A stretch of DNA of 64,000 bases, taken from an uncultured Bacteroidia bacterium. GTDB taxonomy: Bacteria > Bacteroidota > Bacteroidia > Bacteroidales > UBA932. This document shows, piece after piece, positions 1 to 7,766 of this stretch (its first letter is position 1; the number at the start of each line of letters is the position of its first letter). A program made the translations under genes and the position numbers. Under the pieces are notes generated by a model. It did not search any database. It was not told the DNA's origin and saw nothing but the letters and a program-made list of their open reading frames with translations. The stretch spans positions 167,550 to 231,549 of the forward strand of contig CACZZZ010000003.1 in NCBI GenBank assembly GCA_902785825.1, written 5' to 3'.

Positions 1-422
1 GCCGAGGCGATTTCCACCGATGAGACCAGATTCTCCTTGCCGTCAGTTCGGGGGACACCTATCGGGAGCTGGCTTCCTGTGAATATCACGGGCTTGGAAA
101 GGTTCTCGAGCATGAAACTCAGGGCTGAGGCTGAATAGGCCATGGTGTCTGTGCCGTGTAGGATTACAAAGCCGTCGTACATGTCGTACTTGTCCTTGAT
201 GAGACGGGCGAGGGATTGCCAGAGCGAGGGCTCCACGTCTGAGGAGTCGATCAGAGGATCGAAAGTGAAGGTGTCGATCCTCACGGCGAATTTGCCGAGT
301 TCAGGGACCTCAGCGAGTATCTGGCTGAAATCGAACGGTTTCAGGGTGCCGTCAGAAGGATCCTGACGCATTCCGATTGTGCCTCCGGTGTAAATCAGGA
401 GGATTGAGGATGTTCCTATCAT
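1..422 (-). CDS. ansA: Type I L-asparaginase, N-terminal part (gene runs off the window)
   Basis: The reverse complement from 422 translates to an asparaginase N-terminus that begins MIGTSSILLIYTGGTIGMR and continues in frame to base 1. The TGGTIGM motif holds the catalytic threonine of the first active-site segment. HGTDTMAYSASALSF about 90 residues on is the second segment, with the Thr-Asp pair. Bacterial type I enzymes are cytoplasmic and hydrolyse L-asparagine to aspartate and ammonia. No signal peptide is visible, which fits type I. The ATG (422-420) overlaps the stop of the tatD gene (421-419) in an ATGA arrangement, so the two are translationally coupled and tatD is upstream in the same operon. 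The C-terminal two thirds lie outside the window. Confidence 0.9.
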   Translation of the reverse strand, partial: MIGTSSILLIYTGGTIGMRQDPSDGTLKPFDFSQILAEVPELGKFAVRIDTFTFDPLIDSSDVEPSLWQSLARLIKDKYDMYDGFVILHGTDTMAYSASALSFMLENLSKPVIFTGSQLPIGVPRTDGKENLVSSVEIAS

Positions 423-1180
423 ATTCCGAAAAGATTTCTGGCATTGGTTGTTGTGACTGAAGCGACTTCTTCGATGGGAACCTCCTTGAGCTCAGCTACT
501 TTTGCCGCGATCAAGGGGATGTGGGCGCTCTCGTTCCTCTTCCCTCTGAACGGAACCGGGGTGAGGTACGGGGCGTCAGTCTCCAGGACGATTCTTTCCA
601 GAGGGGCTCTTCTGACGACCTCGGCGAGGGAAGCCTTTTTGAAGGTGACCACGCCTCCTACCCCGATGTACCAGTCTCCGAGCCGCTGCAGCTCCAGGAA
701 ACTCTCATAGCTTCCGCTATAAGCGTGCATGTTGCCCCTGAGCCCTTTGTGGCGGCGGAGAATGTCGAGGAAGTCTCCCATGGCGTCCCTTAGGTGAATA
801 TTGACCGGCAGACCCCTTTGGGCGGCATAATCCAGCTGCCAGTCAAGGGCTTCTTTCTGTTCCTGGGCATATTCTTTCCCATAATAATAGTCCAGTCCGA
901 TTTCCCCGAGCGCCACGACACTCCTGTCTGAATATTCCAGCATCCGGTCGATCTCTTCCCTCCAACCTTTGTCCACGGAGCCGGGATATAACCCGAGCAT
1001 CGGATACAAGACACCGGGGTGGCGATCCGTCAGATCGAACATCGCCTTCCTTTCCCTGCTGTCCACGTCGGGCTGGAGCATGATCTCCACGCCGGCTTCC
1101 TTGGCCCTTGAGATGTAACCTTCCTCATCCCCGGCGAAGGCCTCGTCGGAAATGTGGCAGTGAGTGTCGATGAGAAACAT
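419..1180 (-). CDS. TatD family metal-dependent hydrolase
   Basis: A 253-residue TIM-barrel amidohydrolase of the TatD/YcfH family, normal length for the family. The metal ligands are all visible: His7 and His9 (DTHCH), Glu93 (GEIGLDYYYG), His129 (NIHL), His152 (MHAYSG) and Asp202 (LETDAPYL). Family members are cytoplasmic DNases or 3'-5' exonucleases linked to DNA repair; the substrate of this one cannot be read from the sequence. It sits between dprA (29-base gap upstream) and the asparaginase gene (ATGA overlap downstream), so the three are probably co-transcribed on the minus strand. Which TatD paralogue it is remains open. Confidence 0.92.
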   Translation of the reverse strand: MFLIDTHCHISDEAFAGDEEGYISRAKEAGVEIMLQPDVDSRERKAMFDLTDRHPGVLYPMLGLYPGSVDKGWREEIDRMLEYSDRSVVALGEIGLDYYYGKEYAQEQKEALDWQLDYAAQRGLPVNIHLRDAMGDFLDILRRHKGLRGNMHAYSGSYESFLELQRLGDWYIGVGGVVTFKKASLAEVVRRAPLERIVLETDAPYLTPVPFRGKRNESAHIPLIAAKVAELKEVPIEEVASVTTTNARNLFGI

Positions 1181-1209
1181 ATCCCAAAGATACTCATTTT
1201 TCTTTCATT

Positions 1210-2382
1210 TTACGCTCTTGCGACTCTTGGGGAACAGTGTTGGAGCAGATCGACAGCGATCAGGCCGTCACACTCCAGGGTGTTGACTATCCTGCTGACC
1301 TTGCTGAAAGTCCAGCCAAGCAGGGAACAGAGTTCGTCTATCCCGATTCCCCGGCGGGCTTTAACCGCCATGGCCACTTTAATGATGTCCCTCCTGGAGT
1401 CCTCGTCCAAATCGGAATAGCATCGCTCGACTTCCGCCTTGAAATCAGCTTTCACCGCCATGGCGGATTTCCCCAGTCCCAGCCTTTCGACCAAGTCCGC
1501 AAGGTCGCCTATCGGAGCGGCTATATTCTCTCTTATCAGCATGTTGCATCCCTGTGACAGGGGATCGTCAATCCTTCCCGGGAGGGCATACACGTCCCGG
1601 TCGTACGAGTTGGCCAGCCGGGCTGTCATCATTCCGCCTCCCTTGATCTTGGATTCCACCAGTATTGTGGCCGAGCTCATCCCGGCTATGATCCTGTTCC
1701 TTCTTAGGAAATTGATCCTCACGGCTTCGGTGCCGGGAGGGTAGTCGGTGATGAGGGAGCAGCCGGGAGTGTCGGCCATTTGTTTTCCCACCTTGACGTT
1801 TTGGGGCGGGTAAATGTCGTCGATACCGGTCGCCATGACGCCCGTGGTTGGTAGGCCGAAGTCCAGGGCGGCCTTATGGGCCGTCACGTCCACTCCGAGA
1901 GCCAGTCCGCTGACTATCATTGGCTTGATTTGGGCTTTAGAAAGCGCCTCCACAATATTCCTGCACCAGTCTCTCCCATAATAAGAGAGGTTTCTCGTTC
2001 CGATCACTGCCACCTGGGGTCTTTTGTCGAATACTTCTTCCGGATTCAGGATACCTTTGTAATAGAGGCCAAGGGGAGGATCGTCACATTCCAGGAGAGC
2101 CTTCGGGTAGCCCGGTTCACCGATTCCGATGAAGTGGCAACCTTCCCGGGAGAGTCCCTCAAGCTCCATGGCCGCGGACTCAAAGGCGCTCCCGCAGACA
2201 AGAGGCGAGAATCTCGCTCTTGCCCGGGACCGTAGGAAGTCGTTGATCTCGTTTTGGTTGGCTTTGAACACGGCGGCAGCTCCGCCGAAGGCTTCAATAA
2301 GCCCCATTCCGATTTTCGGCTCGAAACCGAAAATCCTGTTGAGCGCGCACAGGCACGCCCTTTCCTCATTGAAATTTTCCAT
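1210..2382 (-). CDS. dprA: DNA-processing protein DprA
   Basis: A 390-residue DprA/Smf protein. Family members bind incoming single-stranded DNA in natural transformation and load RecA. The Rossmann-like DprA domain covers about residues 90-300, with VIGTRNLSYYGRDW (from about 126), the SGLALGVD stretch (158-165), and GVMATGIDDIYPPQN. The segment FLRRNRIIAGMS near residue 225 is the conserved family block. A C-terminal winged-helix-like segment (about 320-380) is present, as in full-length family members. It ends 29 bases before tatD and starts 23 bases after the queA stop, in a minus-strand housekeeping cluster. No other competence gene is nearby, so the physiological role here is inferred from the family. 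Confidence 0.95.
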   Translation of the reverse strand: MENFNEERACLCALNRIFGFEPKIGMGLIEAFGGAAAVFKANQNEINDFLRSRARARFSPLVCGSAFESAAMELEGLSREGCHFIGIGEPGYPKALLECDDPPLGLYYKGILNPEEVFDKRPQVAVIGTRNLSYYGRDWCRNIVEALSKAQIKPMIVSGLALGVDVTAHKAALDFGLPTTGVMATGIDDIYPPQNVKVGKQMADTPGCSLITDYPPGTEAVRINFLRRNRIIAGMSSATILVESKIKGGGMMTARLANSYDRDVYALPGRIDDPLSQGCNMLIRENIAAPIGDLADLVERLGLGKSAMAVKADFKAEVERCYSDLDEDSRRDIIKVAMAVKARRGIGIDELCSLLGWTFSKVSRIVNTLECDGLIAVDLLQHCSPRVARA

Positions 2383-2405
2383 AGTTTTATAATAAAATAG
2401 TGGTA

Positions 2406-3455
2406 TCAGACGACCAGCATGGCGTCGCCGTAGGGGCCGAACCGATAATCTTGCTCCAAGGCGACCTTGTAGGCGTTCATTATCTTGTCAAAACCTCCGA
2501 AAGCCGCGACCGCCATAAGCATGGTTGACTCCGGAAGATGGAAACCGGAGACGATAGCGTCCGGAATCGAGAATTCGTAGGGCGGGAAAATGAACTTGTT
2601 GGTCCACCCGTCGTATGGCTTGACCTCATGGGTGGTGGTGACATAGGTCTCAAGTCCCCTCATCACGGTCGTGCCGATAGCGACGACCTTGTGGCCTCCG
2701 TTCTTCGCCTTATTGATGATACGGCAGGCCTCCTCGCTGACGATAAGGCGCTCGGAATCCATCCGGTGCTTGGAAAGATCCTCCACATCGACCCTGCGGA
2801 ACTGGCCGATGCCCATGTGGACTGTGATGAATGCTTTATCTATATCCTTGAGGATCATTCTGTTGAAGAGCTCGCGGCTAAAGTGGATGCCAGCGGCCGG
2901 CACGGCCACCGCTCCCTCGTGGGCCGCGAAAATCGTCTGGTAATTCTCCTTGTCCTCAGGGGTCACCTTGCTCTTGACCCACTTCGGGACCGGAAGCTCG
3001 CCGAGGCTGAACAAGGACTGCTTGAAGTCCTCATAGGACCCGTCGTACAGGAAGCGCAGAGTACGCCCCCTGGAGGTAGTGTTGTCGATGACCTCAGCCA
3101 CAAGGCTCTGATCCTCACCGAAATAAAGCTTGTTGCCTATCCTTATCTTCCTGGCGGGATCCACGATGACATCCCAGAGATGCTGCTCCCGGTTAAGTTC
3201 CCTCAGAAGGAAAACCATGATGTCAGCCCCGGTCTTCTCTTTTTTCCCGTAGAGCCTGGCAGGGAACACCTTCGTATCGTTGAGGACGAAAGTGTCGCCT
3301 TTCCCGAAATAATCGATGATGTCCTTGAAAAGCCTGTGCTCGATCTCACCTGTGTCCTTGTGGACAACCATGAGTTTGCATTCGTCGCGCCATCTGGTGG
3401 GTTCCTGAGCCACGCGCTCCTTGGGAAGGAGGAACTGGAATTGGGAGAGTTTCAT
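2406..3455 (-). CDS. queA: tRNA preQ1(34) S-adenosylmethionine ribosyltransferase-isomerase QueA
   Basis: A 349-residue QueA. The enzyme transfers and isomerises the ribosyl group of S-adenosylmethionine onto preQ1 at tRNA position 34, giving epoxyqueuosine. The protein begins MKLSQFQFLLPKERVAQEP and contains FVLNDTKVFPARLYGKK near residue 60 and the AAGIHFSRELF and ITVHMGIGQFRRV blocks in the middle. The C-terminal half ends in the family pattern LMAVAAFGG...RFGPYGDAM. Length and motif order match cytoplasmic QueA. The Nudix gene stop lies 24 bases upstream and dprA starts 23 bases downstream, so it is probably part of the same transcript. A long antisense frame across this gene is a shadow. 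Confidence 0.96.
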   Translation of the reverse strand: MKLSQFQFLLPKERVAQEPTRWRDECKLMVVHKDTGEIEHRLFKDIIDYFGKGDTFVLNDTKVFPARLYGKKEKTGADIMVFLLRELNREQHLWDVIVDPARKIRIGNKLYFGEDQSLVAEVIDNTTSRGRTLRFLYDGSYEDFKQSLFSLGELPVPKWVKSKVTPEDKENYQTIFAAHEGAVAVPAAGIHFSRELFNRMILKDIDKAFITVHMGIGQFRRVDVEDLSKHRMDSERLIVSEEACRIINKAKNGGHKVVAIGTTVMRGLETYVTTTHEVKPYDGWTNKFIFPPYEFSIPDAIVSGFHLPESTMLMAVAAFGGFDKIMNAYKVALEQDYRFGPYGDAMLVV

Positions 3456-3479
3456 ATAATTCTGTTATTCCGATACTTT

Positions 3480-4112
3480 TTATATACGGACATTGTCGGG
3501 AAAATGTTTCAATTCCCTGAATACTTCCACGATAGAGGGATAGGTGTTCTTGAGATATGGGGCAAGACCGGAGCGAGCGACCCAGGCGGCCTTGGTGATG
3601 TCCTCCTCCCGCTGGGGGGTGAGATCAACCGGATCGGTGTAGAGCATGTCGTACCACCAGGTGTGCTTTAGGTGCCAGATATCGTTCCTTTTATAACAGT
3701 GGTCGGTGACGCAGATCAGCGGCCCGAGTTCAAGGTTGGGAATCCCGGTTTCCTCCTCCACCTCCCGAAGCGCTGTGACGGAGATGTCCTCGCCAGGCTC
3801 CTGATGCCCCTTTGGAAGGTCCCATAGGCCGTTTCTGCGGATCAGGAGGGCATCTCCCCGCCGGTTGGAGACAAGGCCTCCCGCGGCGTTGACCTCCTTG
3901 AAGCAAGAGCGGAAAGCATTGTAAACTTCCTCGACGTCTGTTGTGGGAATATATATCCTGGCAAGAGACGTGGACGACTCGAACATATCCACAAGAGGCG
4001 GTATGCCGTCAGCTCCCCCGAAATGGAACTCCACGGAGTTGGGATCGGAAAGCGCCGGCTCGTCGGGCTGGCAGATGACAATGCTCCTCTTTTCCAGGTA
4101 GATCTTGCGCAT
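3480..4112 (-). CDS. Nudix hydrolase
   Basis: A 210-residue protein with a complete Nudix box: Gly102, Glu108, Arg116-Glu117, Glu120-Glu121 and Gly123 in the GX5EX7REUXEEXGU pattern, preceded by GLWDLPKGH. The enzyme is expected to hydrolyse a nucleoside diphosphate linked to some moiety, using Mg2+ held by the box glutamates. The roughly 75 residues before the Nudix fold (including FHFGGADGIPPL) form an extra N-terminal domain that I do not recognise. The substrate is unknown. The gene is transcribed away from pyrE with 60 bases between the two starts, so the divergent promoters overlap. Confidence 0.88.
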   Translation of the reverse strand: MRKIYLEKRSIVICQPDEPALSDPNSVEFHFGGADGIPPLVDMFESSTSLARIYIPTTDVEEVYNAFRSCFKEVNAAGGLVSNRRGDALLIRRNGLWDLPKGHQEPGEDISVTALREVEEETGIPNLELGPLICVTDHCYKRNDIWHLKHTWWYDMLYTDPVDLTPQREEDITKAAWVARSGLAPYLKNTYPSIVEVFRELKHFPDNVRI

Positions 4113-4130
4113 CTTGATGATTAAAATAGC

Positions 4131-4138
4131 TATATTTG
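4131..4138 (+). promoter_or_regulatory. -7 box upstream of pyrE
   Basis: TATATTTG matches the Bacteroidota -7 consensus TAnnTTTG and lies 34 bases before the pyrE ATG. No clear TTTG at the -33 position was seen, so this rests on the -7 element alone. Confidence 0.55.
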
Positions 4139-4172
4139 TAAGTTAGTCCGCGAATTTAAGAAATCATTTGAA

Positions 4173-4811
4173 ATGAATATGGAAACGATAGACAGAAAGC
4201 TGGCGGCGGGGCTGCTCCGGATAGGGGCGGTTTTGCTCCGTCCGGAAGAGCCTTTCACATGGGCTTCCGGTTGGCATTCCCCGATATATTGCGACAACCG
4301 CAGGATCCTTTCGGACCCTGATCTGCGCTCGATGGTGGCTGAGGCCTTCGCGGGGAAAGTCTCCGAGCTGTACCCGGAAGCTGAGATCGTCGCAGGGGTC
4401 GCTACAGGCGCCATCGCCCATGGAGCCCTCGCGGCTGACAGGCTCGGCAAGCCGTTCATCTATGTGCGTCCGAAACCAAAAGACCATGGCACCGGTTCCC
4501 AGATCGAGGGGAGCCTTCCGGAAGGTGCGAAAGTGGTTGTCATAGAGGACCTTGTCTCTACCGGCATGAGCAGTCTCGCGGCTGTTGAGGCGTTGCGTAA
4601 GGCTGGAGCCGAGGTGCTTGGGATGGTGGCGATATTCACATACGGGTTCGACATTGCGGCTCAGAGATTCAAAGAGGCGGGTGTGCGTCTGGACACCCTT
4701 TCCAACTACGGCTCGCTTATTGAAGAGGCCACCGCGGAGGGGCTTGTCGGTCAGGCTGAAGCCGGTTTGCTCAGCGAGTGGCGAGAGGACCCCGCTGGTT
4801 GGGGCAGATAG
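4173..4811 (+). CDS. pyrE: Orotate phosphoribosyltransferase
   Basis: A 212-residue PyrE. It condenses orotate with PRPP to give orotidine 5'-monophosphate in pyrimidine synthesis. The PRPP-binding loop is VVVIEDLVSTGMS (121-133). The catalytic loop segment is YVRPKPKDHGTG (about 97-108). The substrate-side motif FTWASGWHSPIYCDNR (28-43) is also typical. The start is supported by a TATATTTG box 34 bases upstream. The gene is followed after 27 bases by an SRPBCC protein and then the RsmF-like methyltransferase, suggesting a short plus-strand operon. Confidence 0.96.
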   Translation: MNMETIDRKLAAGLLRIGAVLLRPEEPFTWASGWHSPIYCDNRRILSDPDLRSMVAEAFAGKVSELYPEAEIVAGVATGAIAHGALAADRLGKPFIYVRPKPKDHGTGSQIEGSLPEGAKVVVIEDLVSTGMSSLAAVEALRKAGAEVLGMVAIFTYGFDIAAQRFKEAGVRLDTLSNYGSLIEEATAEGLVGQAEAGLLSEWREDPAGWGR

Positions 4812-4838
4812 AGTTTCGCGCATTTTTGAAAGGAAATT

Positions 4839-5324
4839 ATGAATACAGAGATAAAAAGCAAGCATGGGATAGTCTCGAAGTCTCCCTTCGAGCTATATAT
4901 GGCATTTGTGGACATGAGGAACTTCCTCCAGATGCTTCCTGAGGACAAGAGACAGGGGGTTGAGGCGGATTATGACACGATCACGGCAACTGTCCAGGGT
5001 TTCAAGATCGGGATAATGGTCCGTGACAGGGTTCCTTACTCATTGATCCAGTTCATCGACAATGGCGCCCCGTTCAGTTTCGGAGGCTCGCTCCATTTCG
5101 ATGCCGTTCCTGACGGATCGCAAAGGACAGACTTCCACATCGAGTTCCACGCCGACCTCAATCTGATGATGAAGATGATGCTCAGTGGCAAGATCAAAGA
5201 GGCGCTTGACAGGGTCGTTGACGGGCTCGTGTCGGTCTCGGAAGGAAAGATGCCGGAGGGGATCGATGAGGAGACCATGCGAAAAATGCAAGAGGAACTT
5301 GCCAAGAGGCAGGGACAGGCATAG
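4839..5324 (+). CDS. SRPBCC (START-like) family protein
   Basis: A 161-residue protein with the general pattern of an SRPBCC or polyketide-cyclase-like fold. An N-terminal strand and helix (SPFELYMAFVDMRNFLQML) are followed by alternating hydrophobic strands (GFKIGIMVRD, GGSLHFDAVP, TDFHIEFHADL). A long C-terminal helix with many methionines (MMKMMLSGKIKEALDRVVDGL) closes the fold. It has no signal peptide, so it is likely cytoplasmic and ligand-binding; the ligand is unknown. It lies between pyrE and the rRNA methyltransferase gene, 6 bases before the latter. The family call comes from fold pattern and context, not from catalytic residues. Confidence 0.7.
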   Translation: MNTEIKSKHGIVSKSPFELYMAFVDMRNFLQMLPEDKRQGVEADYDTITATVQGFKIGIMVRDRVPYSLIQFIDNGAPFSFGGSLHFDAVPDGSQRTDFHIEFHADLNLMMKMMLSGKIKEALDRVVDGLVSVSEGKMPEGIDEETMRKMQEELAKRQGQA

Positions 5325-5330
5325 TGGCTG

Positions 5331-6689
5331 ATGGAAGGGATCGAGGATAAGGTCCTGTTAGACATCCTTTCAAGGGCGGTCGGGCCCGAACGCGCCCGCA
5401 TCGCCTTCGACGCCCTTTCCCTTCCCCCCTCCGTCTCCATCAGGTACAATCCCTTGAAGTTCAGGTCAGACCAGAAGGGCCTTAGGGGCGCAACCGCCTC
5501 ACTCCGCTCGGCCCCACCGCTCGCTTCGCAAAGCGAAGCTCCGGTCCCCCCTCTTACAGTGCCGAGGGTGGCATGGGTTGCGCTCCCTAAGCCCTTCTGG
5601 TCTGATGAGCCCAGCAATCGGGTTCCGTGGTGCGAGTACGGGATGATGCTTCCGGAGCGGCCGAGGTTCGTCATGGACCCGCTGTTCCACGCCGGCTGCT
5701 ACTACGTCCAAGACTCCTCCGCGATGGTCGTCGGCCATATTCTCCGGGAACACCTCGACCGTTTCGAGGACCTCGGACGCCCGATCAGGGTTCTTGACCT
5801 GTGCGCCGCCCCAGGCGGGAAAACAACCGACATCTCCACCTCACTCCGCGAACAATTCGGCGACTCCTTCCAACTTGTCGGCAACGAGGTAATGAGAAAC
5901 CGGGCGGCCGTCCTGGCCGACAACGTCGCCATTTGGGGAGACCCGAACGTGGTGGTGACATCTTGCGACCCTAAGGCTTTTTCCCGGCTCGAAGGTTATT
6001 TCGACATAATCGTGACGGATGTCCCTTGCTCGGGCGAGGGAATGTTCCGCAAAGATCCGAAGGCCGTCGCCGATTGGTCTCCCGAGGCCGTTGATCTCTG
6101 CGCCGCCAGGCAGAAAAGGATTCTCGCCGACGTGTGGCCAGCCCTCCGGAAAGGCGGTTTGCTCGTTTACTCAACCTGCACTTTCGAAGAGGCAGAAAAC
6201 GACGCCAATGTCGAGTGGGCCGCTTGGGAACTTGGGGCGGAAGTAATTGATTATGAATATTCAAAGCTCCCAGGGGCGATTGAGACCAGGACAGGTGGAC
6301 TGCTTGTGCCGGGATTCGTAAAAGGGGAGGGACAGTTCGTGTCGGCCTTGGAGAAGACCACCTCCCAAGGTTCTTCGAGGCAAGGAGTGGAGATACTCCG
6401 TCCTTTGAGGAACGGGCTTGTGAAAGGTGTCACCAAAGGCCGTGACTTCATTCCTTCCTCAGACTGGGCGCTCAGCATTGATCCTCCAGTAAGAGAATAT
6501 CCCTCAGTCGAGCTGGATAAGGACACCGCCCTTAAGTATCTCCATCGGGACGGCATATTCATTGAAGGACAACCGGAAGGCTACCTGATGGTTTGCTTCG
6601 AAGGGCATCCCCTCGGGTTTGTCAAGAATATAGGAAGGCGGTGGAACAACCTCCACCCCCTTGATAGAAGAATAAGAATAGATTTATGA
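5331..6689 (+). CDS. RsmF/RsmB-like rRNA (cytosine-C5)-methyltransferase with an in-frame repeat insertion
   Basis: A 452-residue NOL1/NOP2/Sun family methyltransferase. The SAM-binding motif is DLCAAPGGKT (156-165). The two catalytic cysteines are Cys233 in DVPCSGEGMF and Cys283 in STCTF. The C-terminal part (about 370-452) looks like the PUA-like region of RsmF relatives. The family pattern SIRYNP at about 36 is normally followed after a short stretch by VPWCEYG. Here roughly 50 extra residues (about 46-96, Ser/Ala/Pro-rich) separate them, encoded by the palindromic element at 5466-5605. The frame stays open through the insertion and both catalytic motifs are intact, so the protein may be functional. 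It overlaps the next gene by ATGA at 6686-6689. Family knowledge suggests 16S rRNA m5C modification. Confidence 0.9.
   Translation: MEGIEDKVLLDILSRAVGPERARIAFDALSLPPSVSIRYNPLKFRSDQKGLRGATASLRSAPPLASQSEAPVPPLTVPRVAWVALPKPFWSDEPSNRVPWCEYGMMLPERPRFVMDPLFHAGCYYVQDSSAMVVGHILREHLDRFEDLGRPIRVLDLCAAPGGKTTDISTSLREQFGDSFQLVGNEVMRNRAAVLADNVAIWGDPNVVVTSCDPKAFSRLEGYFDIIVTDVPCSGEGMFRKDPKAVADWSPEAVDLCAARQKRILADVWPALRKGGLLVYSTCTFEEAENDANVEWAAWELGAEVIDYEYSKLPGAIETRTGGLLVPGFVKGEGQFVSALEKTTSQGSSRQGVEILRPLRNGLVKGVTKGRDFIPSSDWALSIDPPVREYPSVELDKDTALKYLHRDGIFIEGQPEGYLMVCFEGHPLGFVKNIGRRWNNLHPLDRRIRIDL
5466..5605. repeat. Palindromic core-and-stem element, copy A (inside the methyltransferase gene)
   Basis: An 88-bp core (5492-5579, ends AACC...GGTT) is about 92% identical by eye to the core at 7645-7732. 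It is flanked by 30-base inverted arms (5466-5495 and 5576-5605) that match each other at all but a compensating one-base indel pair. The arms start with TCAGACCAGAAGGGC and its complement and share no sequence with the arms of copy B. Inside the core is a hairpin (5523-5539, GCTTCGC-AAA-GCGAAGC). No transposase is present. The element is translated as part of the host gene. Confidence 0.85.
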
Positions 6690-7612
6690 ACATGAGAAAA
6701 ATAATCTTGGCCATCGCCGCGGCCATCCTGGCGCTCCCCTTGGCCGCTCAAGTGAAACCTTCCCAGAAGGATTATCTCGACCGTTACAACCTGTTGGTCT
6801 CCAAACTTGGAGCGGCGGGTGTGGGCATTGAGACCCATCTCCAAAAGTGGGAGAAAGACTACCCGGACGACCTCGACATGCTTAGCGGCAAGTTCTCTTA
6901 CTATTTTAGCAAAAGCCGCACGGAGAAACTCGAGGAAAGGGAGGGCAACAGGTATCTCGGCAACGCACCGTCCCTCACTTTGAAGGATTCTCTCGGCAAC
7001 GATGTGAACTACTTCCTTGTCTCAAGTTATGATGACGAGCTTTTCGGCAAGTCCACGCAGGCGATTGACAAGGCTATTGAGCTTTACCAGGACCGCCTGG
7101 ATCTTAGGGTGCTCAAGATCTCAGCCTTGCTTGACTATGAGAAAGACAGCCCGGACATGGCTTTGTCTGGCTTGAAGTCCCTGATCGACTACGATGGTCA
7201 TAGCCACCCTTCATGGGTGTATCCTGGTCTCGTGTCTGACAAGGAACTGTTCCCCGGGGTGATGCAGGACTGCTGCTTCGCGTTCTACCAGATCGGTACC
7301 CCGTCCTCTTACGAGGCTTTCAAGGAGTTGTCCGAGAAGATGTTGGAGTACTACCCTGACGCTTATCAGTACATGACCAACATCGGGTCCTACTACTTGG
7401 TCTATAAGAAAGACAGCAAGAATGCCCTAAAGATGTACAACAAGGTCTTGAAGAAGCATCCTGACGATTACGCCACGATCAAGAATTGTGTTCTTCTGGC
7501 CCGGAATGACAAGAATGTCAAGCTGGAGAAGAAGTACCTTCCGATGCTGATAAAGGTCACTCCTGACGAGACCGAAAAGGCATCCTCGCAGGCCCGTCTC
7601 TCCGCCCTGTAG
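6686..7612 (+). CDS. Exported tetratricopeptide-repeat protein
   Basis: A 308-residue protein with a clear signal peptide (MRKIILAIAAAILALPLAAQ). The mature part is helical with TPR-like spacing, most evident in the C-terminal third: YQYMTNIGSYYLVYKKD, SKNALKMYNKVLKKHPDD and YATIKNCVLLAR. It is therefore likely periplasmic and a protein-interaction scaffold. The start at 6686 overlaps the methyltransferase stop (ATGA); a second in-frame ATG lies two codons on. Directly downstream is copy B of the palindromic element, then a convergent gene. No specific function can be assigned. Confidence 0.8.
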   Translation: MNMRKIILAIAAAILALPLAAQVKPSQKDYLDRYNLLVSKLGAAGVGIETHLQKWEKDYPDDLDMLSGKFSYYFSKSRTEKLEEREGNRYLGNAPSLTLKDSLGNDVNYFLVSSYDDELFGKSTQAIDKAIELYQDRLDLRVLKISALLDYEKDSPDMALSGLKSLIDYDGHSHPSWVYPGLVSDKELFPGVMQDCCFAFYQIGTPSSYEAFKELSEKMLEYYPDAYQYMTNIGSYYLVYKKDSKNALKMYNKVLKKHPDDYATIKNCVLLARNDKNVKLEKKYLPMLIKVTPDETEKASSQARLSAL

Positions 7613-7618
7613 CCTTTT

Positions 7619-7757
7619 CAAGGGGTATGCCACCCACCCCCGCTAACCGCCTCGCTCCGCTCGGCCCCACCGATCGCTTCGCGATGCTCCGCTCCGGTCC
7701 CCCCTCTTACAGTGCCGAGGGTGGCATGGGTTCTCGGGGGTGATGGCATACCCCTTG
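7619..7757. repeat. Palindromic core-and-stem element, copy B (intergenic)
   Basis: The 88-bp core 7645-7732 is the partner of copy A, with about 7 differences by eye. The closing arms (7619-7648 and 7729-7757) pair over CAAGGGGTATGCCA...CCCCCG with a few mismatches and are unrelated to copy A's arms. An internal hairpin (7673-7685, ATCGC-TTC-GCGAT) occupies the same place as copy A's internal hairpin but uses different bases. The element fills the gap between two convergent genes, where its fold could also act as a weak two-way terminator, though no T-run follows it. Confidence 0.85.
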
Positions 7758-7766
7758 TGACAAAAG

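Noticed and set aside
2538..3671. 377-codon open frame on the plus strand
   Set aside because: It is antisense to queA and the Nudix gene, both with full family motifs. The product matches no known pattern, and long antisense frames are common in GC-rich genes.
5036..5674. 212-codon minus-strand frame containing the translated repeat core
   Set aside because: It spans the palindromic element and the antisense of two real genes; similarity to the frame at 7618-7908 comes from the repeat, not from a shared protein.
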